Assembly (NCBI GenBank): GCA_964441235.1
Contig: CAYTUQ010000023.1
Location: 1 to 53,712 of the forward strand
Source: BS750m-G69 sp964441235
Lineage (GTDB): Bacteria > Fidelibacterota > UBA2242
Reading direction: 5' to 3'
Length of the DNA: 53,712 nucleotides
Below, piece after piece: positions 1 through 9,104 of the stretch. Position 1 is the stretch's first letter, and every line of letters begins with the position of its first letter. The translations under genes and the position numbers were made by a program. Below the pieces are notes generated by a model. It searched no databases. It was not told the DNA's origin and worked only from the letters and a program-made list of their open reading frames with translations.

Positions 1-43
1 ACAATTGGGGATTTTAGGTAGAATTTATGTAATAGGAGGATCC

Positions 44-63
44 TGCCCGGCAGCTTGCCGGGC
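44..63. repeat. GC-rich palindrome
   Basis: A near-perfect inverted repeat (CCCGGCAGC/TTGCCGGG) stands out in an AT-rich background, immediately left of the attC-like site. It belongs to the same sequence type as the palindromes at 20001, 21522 and 21791. There is no T-run behind it on either strand, so a simple terminator role is not supported. Confidence 0.55.
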
Positions 64-66
64 TTA

Positions 67-124
67 GTTCAACAAAGGCGTGCAGGCGACGGCTTACAGC
101 CGCGCCTGACGCCCATCGTTAGCA
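67..124 (+). other. Integron attC-like recombination site
   Basis: The site starts with GTTCAAC (67-73, an RYYYAAC core) and ends with GTTAGCA (118-124, close to the GTTRRRY core). Between them 77-93 pairs with 99-113 in a 15-bp stem (arms GGCGT, CAGGCG, CGGC), interrupted only by two unpaired bases on one arm (G82 and A89) and capped by a 5-base loop. Unpaired extrahelical bases on a single arm are the hallmark of folded attC sites. GTTAGCA is the exact reverse complement of TGCTAAC at 796-802, just behind the next gene, which is what a cassette's own R'' and R' boxes should show. No integrase gene is in view. Confidence 0.62.
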
Positions 125-140
125 GTGTAGAAGTAAATCT

Positions 141-791
141 ATGAAAATACTTTGTATATATTATGGACAGTCAATATCAGATACGAAAGATCATATTCCA
201 CCTTTATGTTTTTTTCCTATACCTAGGCCAAGTAATTTAATTACTGTACCGTGTTGTAAATACTGTAATAATAAACTAGGAAAAGATGATGAAAGAGTAA
301 GAAACATCATTACCTCTCTAAGTGATACTGAAAAACATAATGGTATAAAAAACCAACTTTCTAAAAAACGTAATAGATCTCTAATTCGGAAAGAAGGAAG
401 AAGTAATTTAGAACACCTTCTAAATAGTATTTATATGGCAGAATTTAAATCAGTAAATGGTACAATACTCGGTAGTAGACCAATAATAAATCTTGATCAA
501 AAAGTAATGGATCGGTTTATTGAAAGAATGACAAGAGCACTTATGTATAACGAAAACTCAATAGGTTATAGCGAAGGTGATGTGAGTTGGAATATGTCTA
601 TTTCAGGAGATAAATTTACTTCTATGCCATATCAATTAAGGCAATTAATCTTAAGTGGAAAAGTAAAAAGAATTGGAGATGATATTTTTACTTATGTGGG
701 ATATTATGAACGTAATAAATCAAAATCACTTTGGATTATGAATTTTTATAATGGTCTTGAGATAATGTCAGTTTTTAGACCAGTAAAATAG
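141..791 (+). CDS. HNH-endonuclease-like cassette protein
   Basis: A 216-residue protein whose N-terminus resembles the zinc-binding HNH nuclease fold: a Cys near the start (C5), then a DH-I-P-P motif at residues 17-21, then VPCC-x-x-CNN at 37-44. In the usual form the N-terminal zinc knuckle is CxxC; here the second Cys is Tyr (CIYYG), so zinc binding may be weakened. The rest (residues 55-216) has no motif I recognise. It is the only gene between two attC-like sites, with the start codon 17 bases after the left core, which fits a promoterless integron cassette. No clear Shine-Dalgarno is seen. A nuclease or defence/toxin role is possible, but activity is not shown by the sequence. Confidence 0.6.
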   Translation: MKILCIYYGQSISDTKDHIPPLCFFPIPRPSNLITVPCCKYCNNKLGKDDERVRNIITSLSDTEKHNGIKNQLSKKRNRSLIRKEGRSNLEHLLNSIYMAEFKSVNGTILGSRPIINLDQKVMDRFIERMTRALMYNENSIGYSEGDVSWNMSISGDKFTSMPYQLRQLILSGKVKRIGDDIFTYVGYYERNKSKSLWIMNFYNGLEIMSVFRPVK

Positions 792-795
792 GAAC

Positions 796-913
796 TGCTA
801 ACGAATCTGCTTCGCACCTGACGCCATATAAATAAAATAACGATATCCGAAAATCTTTAATTTGGCGTCAGAGTGCGCCAAGAGCATCTCTTCGAGGCAA
901 ACAGGGGTTGAAC
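796..913 (+). other. Possible second attC site, right half degenerate
   Basis: TGCTAAC (796-802) lies a few bases after the HNH-like gene's stop and is perfectly complementary to GTTAGCA at 118-124. Downstream, CGCAC-CTGACGCCA (813-826) pairs with TGGCGTCAG-A-GTGCG (863-877) with one unpaired A. A perfect GTTRRRY core, GTTGAAC, occurs at 907-913 and is the complement of the left site's GTTCAAC. The segment 878-906 does not mirror the left arm and resembles a local hairpin repeat (ATCTCTTCGAG), so the site may be disrupted. The call rests on core complementarity. Confidence 0.42.
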
Positions 914-1040
914 AACCTGCTATGATAAAGGTCATCTGATGGACCAGGAAAACATTTTCAAATTATTTTATGGATACATTTCTGTGGAAAGTGGATTTAT
1001 AATGACCTATATGTAGACAATTATAAATATCTGTACCATA

Positions 1041-1070
1041 AAGCCCGACTTATGAAATTGGGCTTTTTTA
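1041..1070 (+). terminator. Rho-independent terminator
   Basis: A stem AAGCCC/GGGCTT (1041-1046 with 1060-1065) with a 13-base loop is followed by a run of T on the plus strand. It would end rightward transcription leaving the cassette region, before the tRNA fragment. Between 914 and 1040 I see no credible gene. Confidence 0.6.
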
Positions 1071-1192
1071 TTACTGTTTCAATAGTCATTTTTCATTCAA
1101 GGTTTTGATCTTTGATATGACAGAAGTAGACAGGAGTAGACAAAAAAACAGCACAGTTATAGCACACTTCCCATTTCTCCCGTCGTGACGCG

Positions 1193-1239
1193 TAGGCCTC
1201 TTAAGCCGACGGTCGTAGGTTCGAGTCCTACTCGGGGTA
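1193..1239 (+). tRNA. 3' fragment of a tRNA gene (pseudo-tRNA, att scar)
   Basis: The stretch carries an anticodon-loop-like CTCTTAA (anticodon CTT, Lys-type) with a 4-of-5 stem, then a perfect T arm: GTAGG (1215-1219), TTCGAGT, CCTAC (1227-1231), then TCGGGGT as the 3' acceptor strand. The matching 5' acceptor strand (ACCCCGA) and a D arm are absent upstream, and the end reads ACAA rather than ACCA. It is therefore only the 3' part of a tRNA, the piece that tRNA-targeting integrases duplicate. If so, the island lies to the left, with the intact tRNA outside the window. No integrase gene is visible here. Confidence 0.6.
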
Positions 1240-1799
1240 CAAGACATTTCCCGTCGAGAAATATCCTGTTTAATAGTTTTACATTAAAAGTTATTGTTAA
1301 AATCATACTATCAAATATTATTCGTCGAGACTCATACTACCATGTCAACTCAATTTTATTCCGAAGGTCACGCAGGACTCCTTCGGAGAATGTCTACGAC
1401 ACAGAAATTTATGGACTCCATCCAATAAATTGTCCCTCATAAATAAGAAAATATTGCAATAATTTCAAGGCACTCCGAAATCAAAATATTACTTCATTAG
1501 TAGATAATTAAACGACAATAAATGAATCATTTGGGTACGTGAATTTTTATTGCTTCAATGGTATAATTTTTGTTATTTAGTAACAAAAGAAAGATATGAG
1601 ATAGATTAAATGACACAAAGTAAATTACCCAGAATCAATTCAACTAATGTGGTGCAATATTTTAGAGATTTTTAACAATTTAGAAACAATTGGAATTAAT
1701 TATAATCTATATTATTAAAATAAAGACTGCTGTTACTTCAAGTATTGATATAACATAATCAGTTTTACGAAATATCATTCAAGTTGTTCTAATTGAATA
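1240..1799. other. Gene-free spacer with one hairpin repeat
   Basis: No convincing gene is present. At 1366-1395 there is a copy of a short repeat (GGTCACGCAGGACTCC followed by CTCCTTCGGAG, a 4-bp stem with a TTC loop at 1378-1388) that recurs at 46921-46945. The remainder is plain AT-rich sequence. Confidence 0.5.
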
Positions 1800-1908
1800 T
1801 TAACCCTACTACGTCACTTAACCTTTTTCTATATAATATATTGTATGATGATATTGTCTTTAATCCAACATATAGTGCTAAATTTCATAAGTTACGTTGT
1901 AGGGTTAA
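1800..1908. repeat. MITE-like inverted-repeat element, family A copy 1
   Basis: The ends are 21-bp imperfect inverted repeats: TTAACCCTACTACGTCACTTA on the left (1800-1820) and the complement of TTAACCCTACAACGTAACTTA on the right (1888-1908), two mismatches. The AT-rich core is 67 bp and non-coding. The same ends flank a 173-bp element at 33119-33291. It sits 33 bp before the glycosyltransferase start. A clear target-site duplication is not visible. Confidence 0.7.
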
Positions 1909-1941
1909 GTTATAGATTAAATAGTTTTTTAGGAGAATCAG

Positions 1942-3360
1942 ATGAAAAAGGCAAAGAATAAGAAGACTCTTTCACTTTGCATGATCGTAAAGAATGAACA
2001 GGAATTCCTCCCCGATTGCCTGGAAAGTGCTAAGGATATTGTTGATCAAATGGTAATTGTAGATACCGGTTCAGTGGATAATACTGTTGAAATTGCCAAA
2101 CAATACGGAGCGGAAGTTCATCATTTTGATTGGTGCGATGATTTCTCCGCTGCAAGGAATGAATCTATCAAATATGCTAATGGTGACTGGATTCTCTGGA
2201 TGGACGCCGATGAAAGACTATTGCCAGAATCTATTCCTGAAATAAAAAATCTACTGAAGCATGAAAATAAACCAGTTATCTATAAGGTGTATATTCGAAG
2301 CTTAAAGAAAGATGGTCAAAATTATTCTCTTTCCAATGCTCATCGTCTTTTTAAAAACAAAAGGGGTATCTATTTCACAGGTCAAATCCATGAACAGATA
2401 TCCCCAAGTGCTGCAAAATTAAAAGGAGAAGAAAGAGACTCTAATGTATATTTATATCATATTGGCTATAGTTTAACTGGTGAAAAAGCAGAAAAGAAAA
2501 ATCAACGGAACCAAAAAATTCTGAAAGAGATGGTAATAAAATTTCCCAATAATGCCTATGCTCATTACACCTTAGCACAGCATTACGGTTTAACAGAAAG
2601 ACCGGAAAAAGCTCTGTCTCATTATCGTATTGCCTATAATCTAAAACAATTTGATACACAAATGACAGCCTCACTTCTCAACTTAATAAGCGGAAATTTG
2701 CTGAAGTTGAATAAGTTAAAAGAGGCACGTAGATATACAATGAAATCAATTAGTATGAAACCTTTCCAAGCTGCCGGGTATTATTTGCTTTATAAAATAT
2801 CGATCACCGAAAATAAAGATGAAGATGCAATTAAATGGCTGCAAAAGTTGCTGTCAATGACACAAAAAATCCAGAATAGCAAAACGTCGCTATCAACAGA
2901 TGTTATAATTAGCGAGGATAAAATACGTTTTACTCTGGGAGCCCTTTATTATAAAAATGAAAAAATTGATGAGGCTTTAGAGTATTTAGAAGGTGCGTAT
3001 CAGATAAATCCTGATAATATTGAAGTGATAAAACGGCTAATTGAAATACACTTTGAAAAAGGAAATACTCAGCTGTTTGAGGAATATTTAACTAGTTTCA
3101 ATAATCTTACAACTGATGACTCGCAATATTTGAATTCAATAGGGACAATTTTAATAAAACAGAAAAAGTTTCATATGGCGATTAAAGTCTATGAATCTAT
3201 TTTGTTAAAAGCACCAAATAGTGAAAATGCAATGAAACGGTTGATTGGGTTATACGGGAAAATTGGTGATATTCAAAAAGCTAATAGGTTATTGATTATT
3301 CTTCAGAATGTTATGAATAACTCCCATGGCCTTTCGGCCACAACGAAGCATGAAAGTTGA
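1942..3360 (+). CDS. Family 2 glycosyltransferase with C-terminal TPRs
   Basis: This 472-residue protein opens with a GT-A family 2 fold typical of SunS-like enzymes: LCMIVKNEQEFLPDCL (residues 12-27), a DTGS nucleotide-binding turn (41-44) and a WMDADERL metal-binding DxD (D88, D90). From about residue 200 to the end it carries TPR-like helices (repeated LxxxYxxAPN-type units), as in O- or S-glycosyltransferases that grasp protein substrates. The start is backed by a TTAGGAGA Shine-Dalgarno. It is soluble, with no signal peptide or membrane segment. It stands alone on the plus strand, between a MITE-like element and leftward genes. The last ten or so codons lie inside an intergenic repeat shared with 23396 onward, so the C-terminus may have been replaced. 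Protein or surface glycosylation is inferred. Confidence 0.85.
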   Translation: MKKAKNKKTLSLCMIVKNEQEFLPDCLESAKDIVDQMVIVDTGSVDNTVEIAKQYGAEVHHFDWCDDFSAARNESIKYANGDWILWMDADERLLPESIPEIKNLLKHENKPVIYKVYIRSLKKDGQNYSLSNAHRLFKNKRGIYFTGQIHEQISPSAAKLKGEERDSNVYLYHIGYSLTGEKAEKKNQRNQKILKEMVIKFPNNAYAHYTLAQHYGLTERPEKALSHYRIAYNLKQFDTQMTASLLNLISGNLLKLNKLKEARRYTMKSISMKPFQAAGYYLLYKISITENKDEDAIKWLQKLLSMTQKIQNSKTSLSTDVIISEDKIRFTLGALYYKNEKIDEALEYLEGAYQINPDNIEVIKRLIEIHFEKGNTQLFEEYLTSFNNLTTDDSQYLNSIGTILIKQKKFHMAIKVYESILLKAPNSENAMKRLIGLYGKIGDIQKANRLLIILQNVMNNSHGLSATTKHES

Positions 3361-3510
3361 TATTTTTAAAATATATATAATTGTATATTGTTGATTGATA
3401 ATTGTTTATTGTTCATTGATCGCTTTTGTCAAAGACATCTCTTTCCCAGAGGGACTCCTTCGGAGCGAGACAACTTTAGGCACTTTCAACTTTAGACACT
3501 TTAGGCACTT
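3336..3510. repeat. Interspersed repeat shared with 23396-23660
   Basis: CCACAACGAAGCATG followed by AAAGTTGATATTTT-type and TATTGTT-type sequence recurs at 23400-23414 and 23517-23600. The two copies also share GGCACTTT motifs. The copy includes the double-hairpin module at 3445-3465 (CCC-AGA-GGG, then CTCC-TTC-GGAG). The left end covers the last codons of the upstream glycosyltransferase. Confidence 0.55.
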
Positions 3511-3604
3511 TCATATAAAATTAATACATCAAGCGATATATTTATGTTTGAATTGTGGTCTTGTAGTACATTGGAAAAAAATTAATACATTATAAATACG
3601 GTGA

Positions 3605-6280
3605 TCAACGTCCATCTCTTAATAACTCTGTTAAGATCCTGTTTAGTTCTTCTGCTCTATAAGGTTTAGTAATAACTCCAGCAAAACCGTATTTCCTATA
3701 ATCGGACATTATCGGATTATTGGAATAACCACTGGATATAACGGCTTTAACATCTGGATCTATTTTAATTAGTTTACTAACTGCTTCCTTTCCGCCCATA
3801 CCACCTGGAATTGTTAAATCCATTATGATTGCGTCAAACGGTTTACCAACTTCCATAGATTTCTTATACATTTCAATAGCTTCGTAACCGTCTTTAGAAA
3901 TTTCTACATCGTAACCAATTTTATCAAGCATAAGCTCAGCAAGTTCCCTGATTTCTTCATCATCGTCCACTACAAGTATTTTCCCGGTTTCAACCGTATG
4001 GATTTCTTCTTCCATTCCACTTACTAACTTTTTCTTTAAAGATGCTGGTAGATAAATATTAAATGTTGTTCCTTTACCCAATTCCGATTCTACATCAATA
4101 AACCCATCATGTTTTTTTATTATAGAGAAGGATGTACTGAGTCCGAGCCCATTCCCCTTTTCCTTGGTTGTAAAATATGGATCAAATATCTTCTGTAAAT
4201 TTTCTTTCGATATACCTGTTCCATTATCTTCAACAGTTACTTTCACATATTTACCCTCGTTTAAGGGGAGGGAATTGTCTGAAAAAATATTTACATTTTC
4301 AGCACCAACCTTAATTATTCCACCATCCGGCATCGCTTGTACAGCATTAATCATTAGATTATTAATTACCTGGCTAATTTGTCCTTCGTCTATCTCAACT
4401 GGCCAGAGTTGGTCATTGATGAAAAATTCGCACTTTATCTGCGATCCAGTAAGTGAAAAATTAACTGATTCAGTAAGTAAATCCGATATAGATGATATTT
4501 TTTTAACTGGAGAACCACCCTTTGAAAAAGTGAGCAGTTGTTGAGTTAAATCCTTTGCACGGAGGGATGCTTTCTCGGCTCCTTCAAGTCGATTATAAAC
4601 TTTGTTTTCAGGCTCCAAAAACATTTTAGCTAGTGTAATATTACCAAGGATTACTGTTAGAATATTGTTAAAATCATGGGCTATACCACTGGCAAGAATA
4701 CCAATAGATTCAAGTTTATCTGTTTTTAATATATCTTCTTCCATTCGCTTAATTTCAGTTATATCGCGAAAAACACCTAACATTCCAATTGTATTTAAAT
4801 CCTTATCAAATTTTGGTGTAACAGTAATATTAAGTAGTCTTCTTCTTCCTCCAGGTTGAATTATTTCTATCTCATAGTTATTCCACTTGGATTTCTTAAA
4901 CAATTTTTGATTCTTTAGTATTGTAAGATTTTTAGCATCAACGAACTCATCCAATTTTCGATCAATGAGTTTTCCAGGATTTACATCAAAAATTCTTTCT
5001 GCGGCTGGATTAGCAATGACAATTTTATTTTCAAGATTTGCAACAATTATTCCCTCACCAAGGGACTCAATCAAATTACGATACCCCTCTTCACTTTCAA
5101 GCAGGCCTTTTTCCGCTATTTTGCGTTTGGTTATATCTTGCTCAGTTGTCGCAACAGCGTAAGGTTTTCCTTCTTCATCTTTTAGTAGTGTAAAAGTTAA
5201 CCATATATACAGAAGTCGTCCGTCTTTACTAATACGCTCTGTAACAAATGGTTCAACAGTTTTTCCCTTCATCAACTTCTCTATAAAATTATTAGTTCTA
5301 TCCAATTTCTCTAGTGGAATAAGTTTTTTAATATTCATTTTGAGAGCTTCATCTTCATTCCATCCGTATATAACTTCCGCTCCATAGTCCCAGGCAATAA
5401 TTTGTCCATTAAAATCGTAAATGATGATTGCATCACTTGAATCTTGTATGACTTTGGAAAAACGATGTAATTTACTCTCTATTTGCTTAAGCTCTGAGAT
5501 ATTCTCAATAACACCATCAAAGTATAACACATCTTCATTTTTGTCTTTAAATACTACTACAGACTGTGAGCCGATGAAGGAAGTTCCATCCCTTTTCATG
5601 AATTTGAATTCCACATTTCTTATTGATCCATCTTTCAAGATATGTTCGCTAAGTTTCCTCCAATTATTCGGGTTCTGATACAAATCAGGGACATTTATTG
5701 ACAGAAGTTCTTCTCTGCTTTTACAGCCAAACATATTGATAATCGCTGGGTTCACCTCAATAAATTTGACATTTTCCCCAACATTAATTCTATATATCCC
5801 AATATTAACATTCTCTACTAAAGTCCTATATTTCTTTTCACTTTCACTTAACGCCTTTGCTCGCTCTTCCACAAGCTCCTCAAGATGTTCTTGATATCTA
5901 CGGTTCTCATCCTTTAAATCTTTAACCTTTGCCGCATTTTTCACTGCCTTTTTTAGCAATTCAGCAGATACAGGTTTAGCTAGATAATCAAATGCACCCG
6001 CTCTTACGGCTCTGGCAGCAGTATCGGCAGTTGGCTCACCTGTGATCATTATCACCTGAATATCCGGTGAAGTCTCTCGAATTTGCTTTAATAGTATCAT
6101 TCCATTTATCCGAGGCAAAATAATATCGCTAATAATGATGTCAAAATCGAGTTTTTCCACTAATCGTAGTGCTTCATCGGCACTTTTTGCCACAGAAATC
6201 TCATGCTTATCCTCTTTGAGAAATTCTCTAAGTGTAATCCTGACACTTTTTTCATCATCCACTATTAATACACGTGCCAT
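3605..6280 (-). CDS. Hybrid sensor histidine kinase/response regulator (REC-PAS3-HK-REC)
   Basis: An 891-residue soluble phosphorelay protein. An N-terminal receiver domain (1-120) has the DD pair at residues 8-9, the phosphoacceptor D52 and the conserved Thr and Lys. A short coiled coil leads into three PAS domains (about 148-265, 270-390, 395-515). The dimerisation/phosphotransfer box is ASGIAHDFNNIL with H535. The ATPase domain follows (about 600-760) with the DNGTGI and GNGLGL glycine boxes. A second receiver closes the protein (about 775-891; phosphoacceptor near D819). There is no membrane segment, so the signal is probably cytoplasmic or passed from another kinase to the first receiver. 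No DNA-binding output is encoded, so the target is unknown. It lies downstream of another kinase across a 126-bp repeat-bearing gap; shared transcription is possible. Confidence 0.92.
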   Translation of the reverse strand: MARVLIVDDEKSVRITLREFLKEDKHEISVAKSADEALRLVEKLDFDIIISDIILPRINGMILLKQIRETSPDIQVIMITGEPTADTAARAVRAGAFDYLAKPVSAELLKKAVKNAAKVKDLKDENRRYQEHLEELVEERAKALSESEKKYRTLVENVNIGIYRINVGENVKFIEVNPAIINMFGCKSREELLSINVPDLYQNPNNWRKLSEHILKDGSIRNVEFKFMKRDGTSFIGSQSVVVFKDKNEDVLYFDGVIENISELKQIESKLHRFSKVIQDSSDAIIIYDFNGQIIAWDYGAEVIYGWNEDEALKMNIKKLIPLEKLDRTNNFIEKLMKGKTVEPFVTERISKDGRLLYIWLTFTLLKDEEGKPYAVATTEQDITKRKIAEKGLLESEEGYRNLIESLGEGIIVANLENKIVIANPAAERIFDVNPGKLIDRKLDEFVDAKNLTILKNQKLFKKSKWNNYEIEIIQPGGRRRLLNITVTPKFDKDLNTIGMLGVFRDITEIKRMEEDILKTDKLESIGILASGIAHDFNNILTVILGNITLAKMFLEPENKVYNRLEGAEKASLRAKDLTQQLLTFSKGGSPVKKISSISDLLTESVNFSLTGSQIKCEFFINDQLWPVEIDEGQISQVINNLMINAVQAMPDGGIIKVGAENVNIFSDNSLPLNEGKYVKVTVEDNGTGISKENLQKIFDPYFTTKEKGNGLGLSTSFSIIKKHDGFIDVESELGKGTTFNIYLPASLKKKLVSGMEEEIHTVETGKILVVDDDEEIRELAELMLDKIGYDVEISKDGYEAIEMYKKSMEVGKPFDAIIMDLTIPGGMGGKEAVSKLIKIDPDVKAVISSGYSNNPIMSDYRKYGFAGVITKPYRAEELNRILTELLRDGR

Positions 6281-6305
6281 TATACTCCTTATTGTTTATT
6301 GCTTG

Positions 6306-6337
6306 CCCTATCTCAAAGAGATCCCTTTGGGATAGGG
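6306..6337. repeat. Double-hairpin repeat (minus-strand copy)
   Basis: Read on the minus strand this is CCC-AAA-GGG then ATCTC-TTT-GAGAT, all enclosed by CCCTAT/ATAGGG. Two small hairpins with 3-base loops sit back to back, so the whole can also fold as a cruciform. It is the best-preserved copy of a module seen in at least six intergenic gaps. It is between the two kinase genes. Confidence 0.65.
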
Positions 6338-6406
6338 AGCGAAGCGACCGTACAGGGTCTATTTTCTATTGTCAATAATAAATAATCAATTGCCAATCGT
6401 CAATTA

Positions 6407-8470
6407 TCAATTATTAATGGGGAGATCTACTTGGAAGCGTGTGTATTTTCCAAGTTTACTCTCCACAGAAAATTTTCCGTTATGCTCTTTTATTATTCCA
6501 TAACTTACAGAAAGACCCAGTCCCGTACCTTTCTCCATTGGTTTTGTTGTGAAAAAAGGGTCAAATATGTAATCAATGACATCCTGCCGCATTCCGATAC
6601 CATGGTCCTCTATAGTAGTTCTTATATATTTTTCTTCATCCTTCTTAAAGTATTTAACACTGATTTTAACAATCTTATCATCATCGTAACCAGGATAACG
6701 CTCATTAAGTGCATCCCTCGCATTGGTCAGGATATTTATGATTACCTGCTCTATCTGCTGACTTCGACACCTTACATTAGGAAGTTCTTCCGGAATATCG
6801 TATATAAGAGTAATCTGATCCTTACGCAGTACGGCACCAATTAGAGAAAGAGAAGCGTCTATGATATCTTTAATATGGGAAGGGCTGTGGCTCTCCTTAT
6901 CCTGGCGTGCAAAAGAAAGAAGATTACTTACTATTTTTGCTATCCGATCACCTTCTTCAATAATACCCTCCGAGAATTCTTTTAGAGAATCATCGCTAAT
7001 CCTATCTTTGATGAGCTGAGCATAATTAATGATACCCATTAGTGGATTATTGATCTCGTGCGCTACACCGCTGGCAAGAGTGCCTATAGATTCAAGTTTC
7101 TGATTCTGACGGAGCTGAGCTTCAAATGCCAGTTTCTCTTCTTCCGCCAGCTTACGCTCGGTGATATCCTGCAAAACACCTATTGCACCAATGATCTTTC
7201 CAGATTCATCCTTCCAGGGAAAGGAATGATCTAACAACCACTTTATTTTCCCATTCTTAGTAAGAATTTCATACTCCGATTTCCATTCCTCTGTCGTTCT
7301 TTCTTTTCTTTTTTGCATTAACTCTTCCCTTGAGACATAAGGAAATCCGGGTATTAACATTTGTTTTATTATGCTCGAAAAACCGGTCTCATTTATTTCC
7401 TTTGCAGTGTAGCCTGTCAGTAGAACAACGGCAGGGTTAAGATATTCGAAGGTCATCGTCTCGTACCGCAGTCGGTAAAGAATGTCTCCAGTATTTTCTG
7501 CTATAAAACGAAAACGTTCCTCTGAATCTCGAAGATTTTGCTCATATTGTTTGTGATTAATAGCAACCGCTATACGATCCGAGACATATTGAAGAATTTC
7601 CAGATCTTTTTCTGTATAGACAGAGGAATCTGTATAACTCTGGACAGCAACAAGCCCTATAATCTTGCTATCTTTTCTCAGAGGAGCGCCGAGCCATACC
7701 TTAGAAGGAGTGCCAAAAAGTTCTATTTCACCCTTTTCTGCCAGTTTGTAAATAGATTCACCTGTCAAGTAATGTGGTTCACCTGTTCTTATTACATATT
7801 CAGTGAGACCCCTTCCGAACTTTTTTGGAGCTGGCTGGCTATCTTTTTCATCAGCAAAATAAGGAAAAGACAATAAATCTTTATCTTGATCGTATAGGGC
7901 AATATAAAAATTGGTCGTATCTATCACTGTGTTAAGATGCTTGTGTATATCTTGGAAAAATTCATCAATATTCTCTACACTGTTTACCTTGCTAGATATT
8001 TTATAGATAACATTTTGCAATTGCTCTACATAATTGCGCTTAGTGATGTCACGATCAATACCACTGAAACCCAGCAAATCTCCATTATCATCGAGTATTG
8101 GAACACCACTTGTTTCGAGAATAACTATATGTCCATCCTTATGTACTCTTTTATTAATAAAACCCTTAAACTTTCTTTTCTTCCTAAAAGTATTGAATGT
8201 CAAATTTTTCAATTTTTCACACTCATCAGGATGAAAAAAGTCAAAAAAATGTTTCCCTATTATTTCTTTATACCTGTAACCAAGAACTTGCTGAGATGTA
8301 GGACTGCTGTAGGTATAACGTCCCTTTTTATCTATTTCCCAGATCCAATCACCTGTATTTGCTAAAATATTTTGAAATCTTTCCTTGTATTTTAGTAAAG
8401 CATTTTCTTTCTCTGTAATATCATCAAGAACATTCATCTGTGTTTTTTTTTGACTTATGTGATCTTGCAT
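6407..8470 (-). CDS. Sensor histidine kinase (PAS-GAF-PAS-HK)
   Basis: A 687-residue cytoplasmic kinase. The order is PAS (about 25-140), GAF (about 150-300), PAS (about 320-440), then the phosphotransfer box SGVAHEINNPLMG with H471, and an ATPase domain (about 560-685) with NILTNARDAL as N box, DHGIGM and the GTGLGLS glycine box. It is a complete class-I kinase without receiver or membrane segments. The PAS and GAF domains suggest sensing of small molecules, redox or light, but no ligand residue can be assigned. No cognate DNA-binding regulator adjoins it; the hybrid protein downstream, with its leading receiver, is the obvious candidate partner (inference). Confidence 0.92.
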   Translation of the reverse strand: MQDHISQKKTQMNVLDDITEKENALLKYKERFQNILANTGDWIWEIDKKGRYTYSSPTSQQVLGYRYKEIIGKHFFDFFHPDECEKLKNLTFNTFRKKRKFKGFINKRVHKDGHIVILETSGVPILDDNGDLLGFSGIDRDITKRNYVEQLQNVIYKISSKVNSVENIDEFFQDIHKHLNTVIDTTNFYIALYDQDKDLLSFPYFADEKDSQPAPKKFGRGLTEYVIRTGEPHYLTGESIYKLAEKGEIELFGTPSKVWLGAPLRKDSKIIGLVAVQSYTDSSVYTEKDLEILQYVSDRIAVAINHKQYEQNLRDSEERFRFIAENTGDILYRLRYETMTFEYLNPAVVLLTGYTAKEINETGFSSIIKQMLIPGFPYVSREELMQKRKERTTEEWKSEYEILTKNGKIKWLLDHSFPWKDESGKIIGAIGVLQDITERKLAEEEKLAFEAQLRQNQKLESIGTLASGVAHEINNPLMGIINYAQLIKDRISDDSLKEFSEGIIEEGDRIAKIVSNLLSFARQDKESHSPSHIKDIIDASLSLIGAVLRKDQITLIYDIPEELPNVRCRSQQIEQVIINILTNARDALNERYPGYDDDKIVKISVKYFKKDEEKYIRTTIEDHGIGMRQDVIDYIFDPFFTTKPMEKGTGLGLSVSYGIIKEHNGKFSVESKLGKYTRFQVDLPINN

Positions 8471-8534
8471 ATCACCTCATCAATTTAATGTAATTCGCTC
8501 AATTAAATTACTTCGTCCATCATCCCTAAAAATA

Positions 8535-9104
8535 TTATTCAAGTTCCTTTTCAATCGGTTCAAATAAATCCAGTGTTTCAATTGCTTTCAATTCAGTATT
8601 TAATATCTCTCTATCTACATCATAATATTTATTCCCGACATTGTCAATTTTGCGAGTGAGAATTCCTTTTAATATCATGCTGTTAATCTCTTTTTTAAAA
8701 TATTCTCCTGATTTTCCAAACTCTTCCGAGCACCGGTTTTCAAAAAACTCAATGCTAATATCTTTGGCAGATGATTGTTCGCTTAATAGCTTATCAATAA
8801 ACTTATACATCTGAATCTCTTCAACTGGCCTCTTCTTAAATTCGGAAGATATTTCCTTACCACGTTTTGCAAAATAAAGCTCCTTGCAATATTCAGAGAG
8901 CTTTTGGAATTTCTCAAAATTTTCAACAACAAATTGTCTTCCCTCTTTATGCCTAATTTCGCTCTTCGCCAGTGAGGTAAGAGTCAGTTTATTCATTACC
9001 TTCATAACCAGTTCAATCGGAATATTAATCAAAAATGCTGTCAGCTCTGCCGACTTTTTCCACGAAATTGAAATTCTACCAAAACTATCAGGTTTTTCCC
9101 TCAA
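8535..9104 (-). CDS. C-terminal part of a frameshifted Crp-like protein
   Basis: A 189-residue reading frame whose only start is a TTG overlapping the stop of the cNMP-binding reading frame upstream. It makes sense as the second half of that protein: adding one T to the T7 run at 9120-9126 (minus strand) joins the frames into KRIVFF-LSFLLLREKPD. The segment is helix-rich and charged, with no clear winged-helix DNA-binding motif, so calling it a transcription factor is not safe. It is either a homopolymer sequencing error, a real inactivating mutation, or a slippage-controlled gene. Confidence 0.6.
   Translation of the reverse strand: MREKPDSFGRISISWKKSAELTAFLINIPIELVMKVMNKLTLTSLAKSEIRHKEGRQFVVENFEKFQKLSEYCKELYFAKRGKEISSEFKKRPVEEIQMYKFIDKLLSEQSSAKDISIEFFENRCSEEFGKSGEYFKKEINSMILKGILTRKIDNVGNKYYDVDREILNTELKAIETLDLFEPIEKELE

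Noticed and set aside
1165..1241. A complete tRNA gene
   Set aside because: The 3' half folds well but no matching 5' acceptor strand or D arm lies upstream.
1185..1442. 85-codon open frame on the plus strand
   Set aside because: Its N-terminus (VVGSSPTRGTR) is the familiar false translation of a tRNA T arm; it overlaps the tRNA fragment and a hairpin repeat.
3605..8470. Several 60-140-codon frames opposite the two kinases
   Set aside because: All lie antisense inside well-supported kinase genes and show no family features or spacing of their own.
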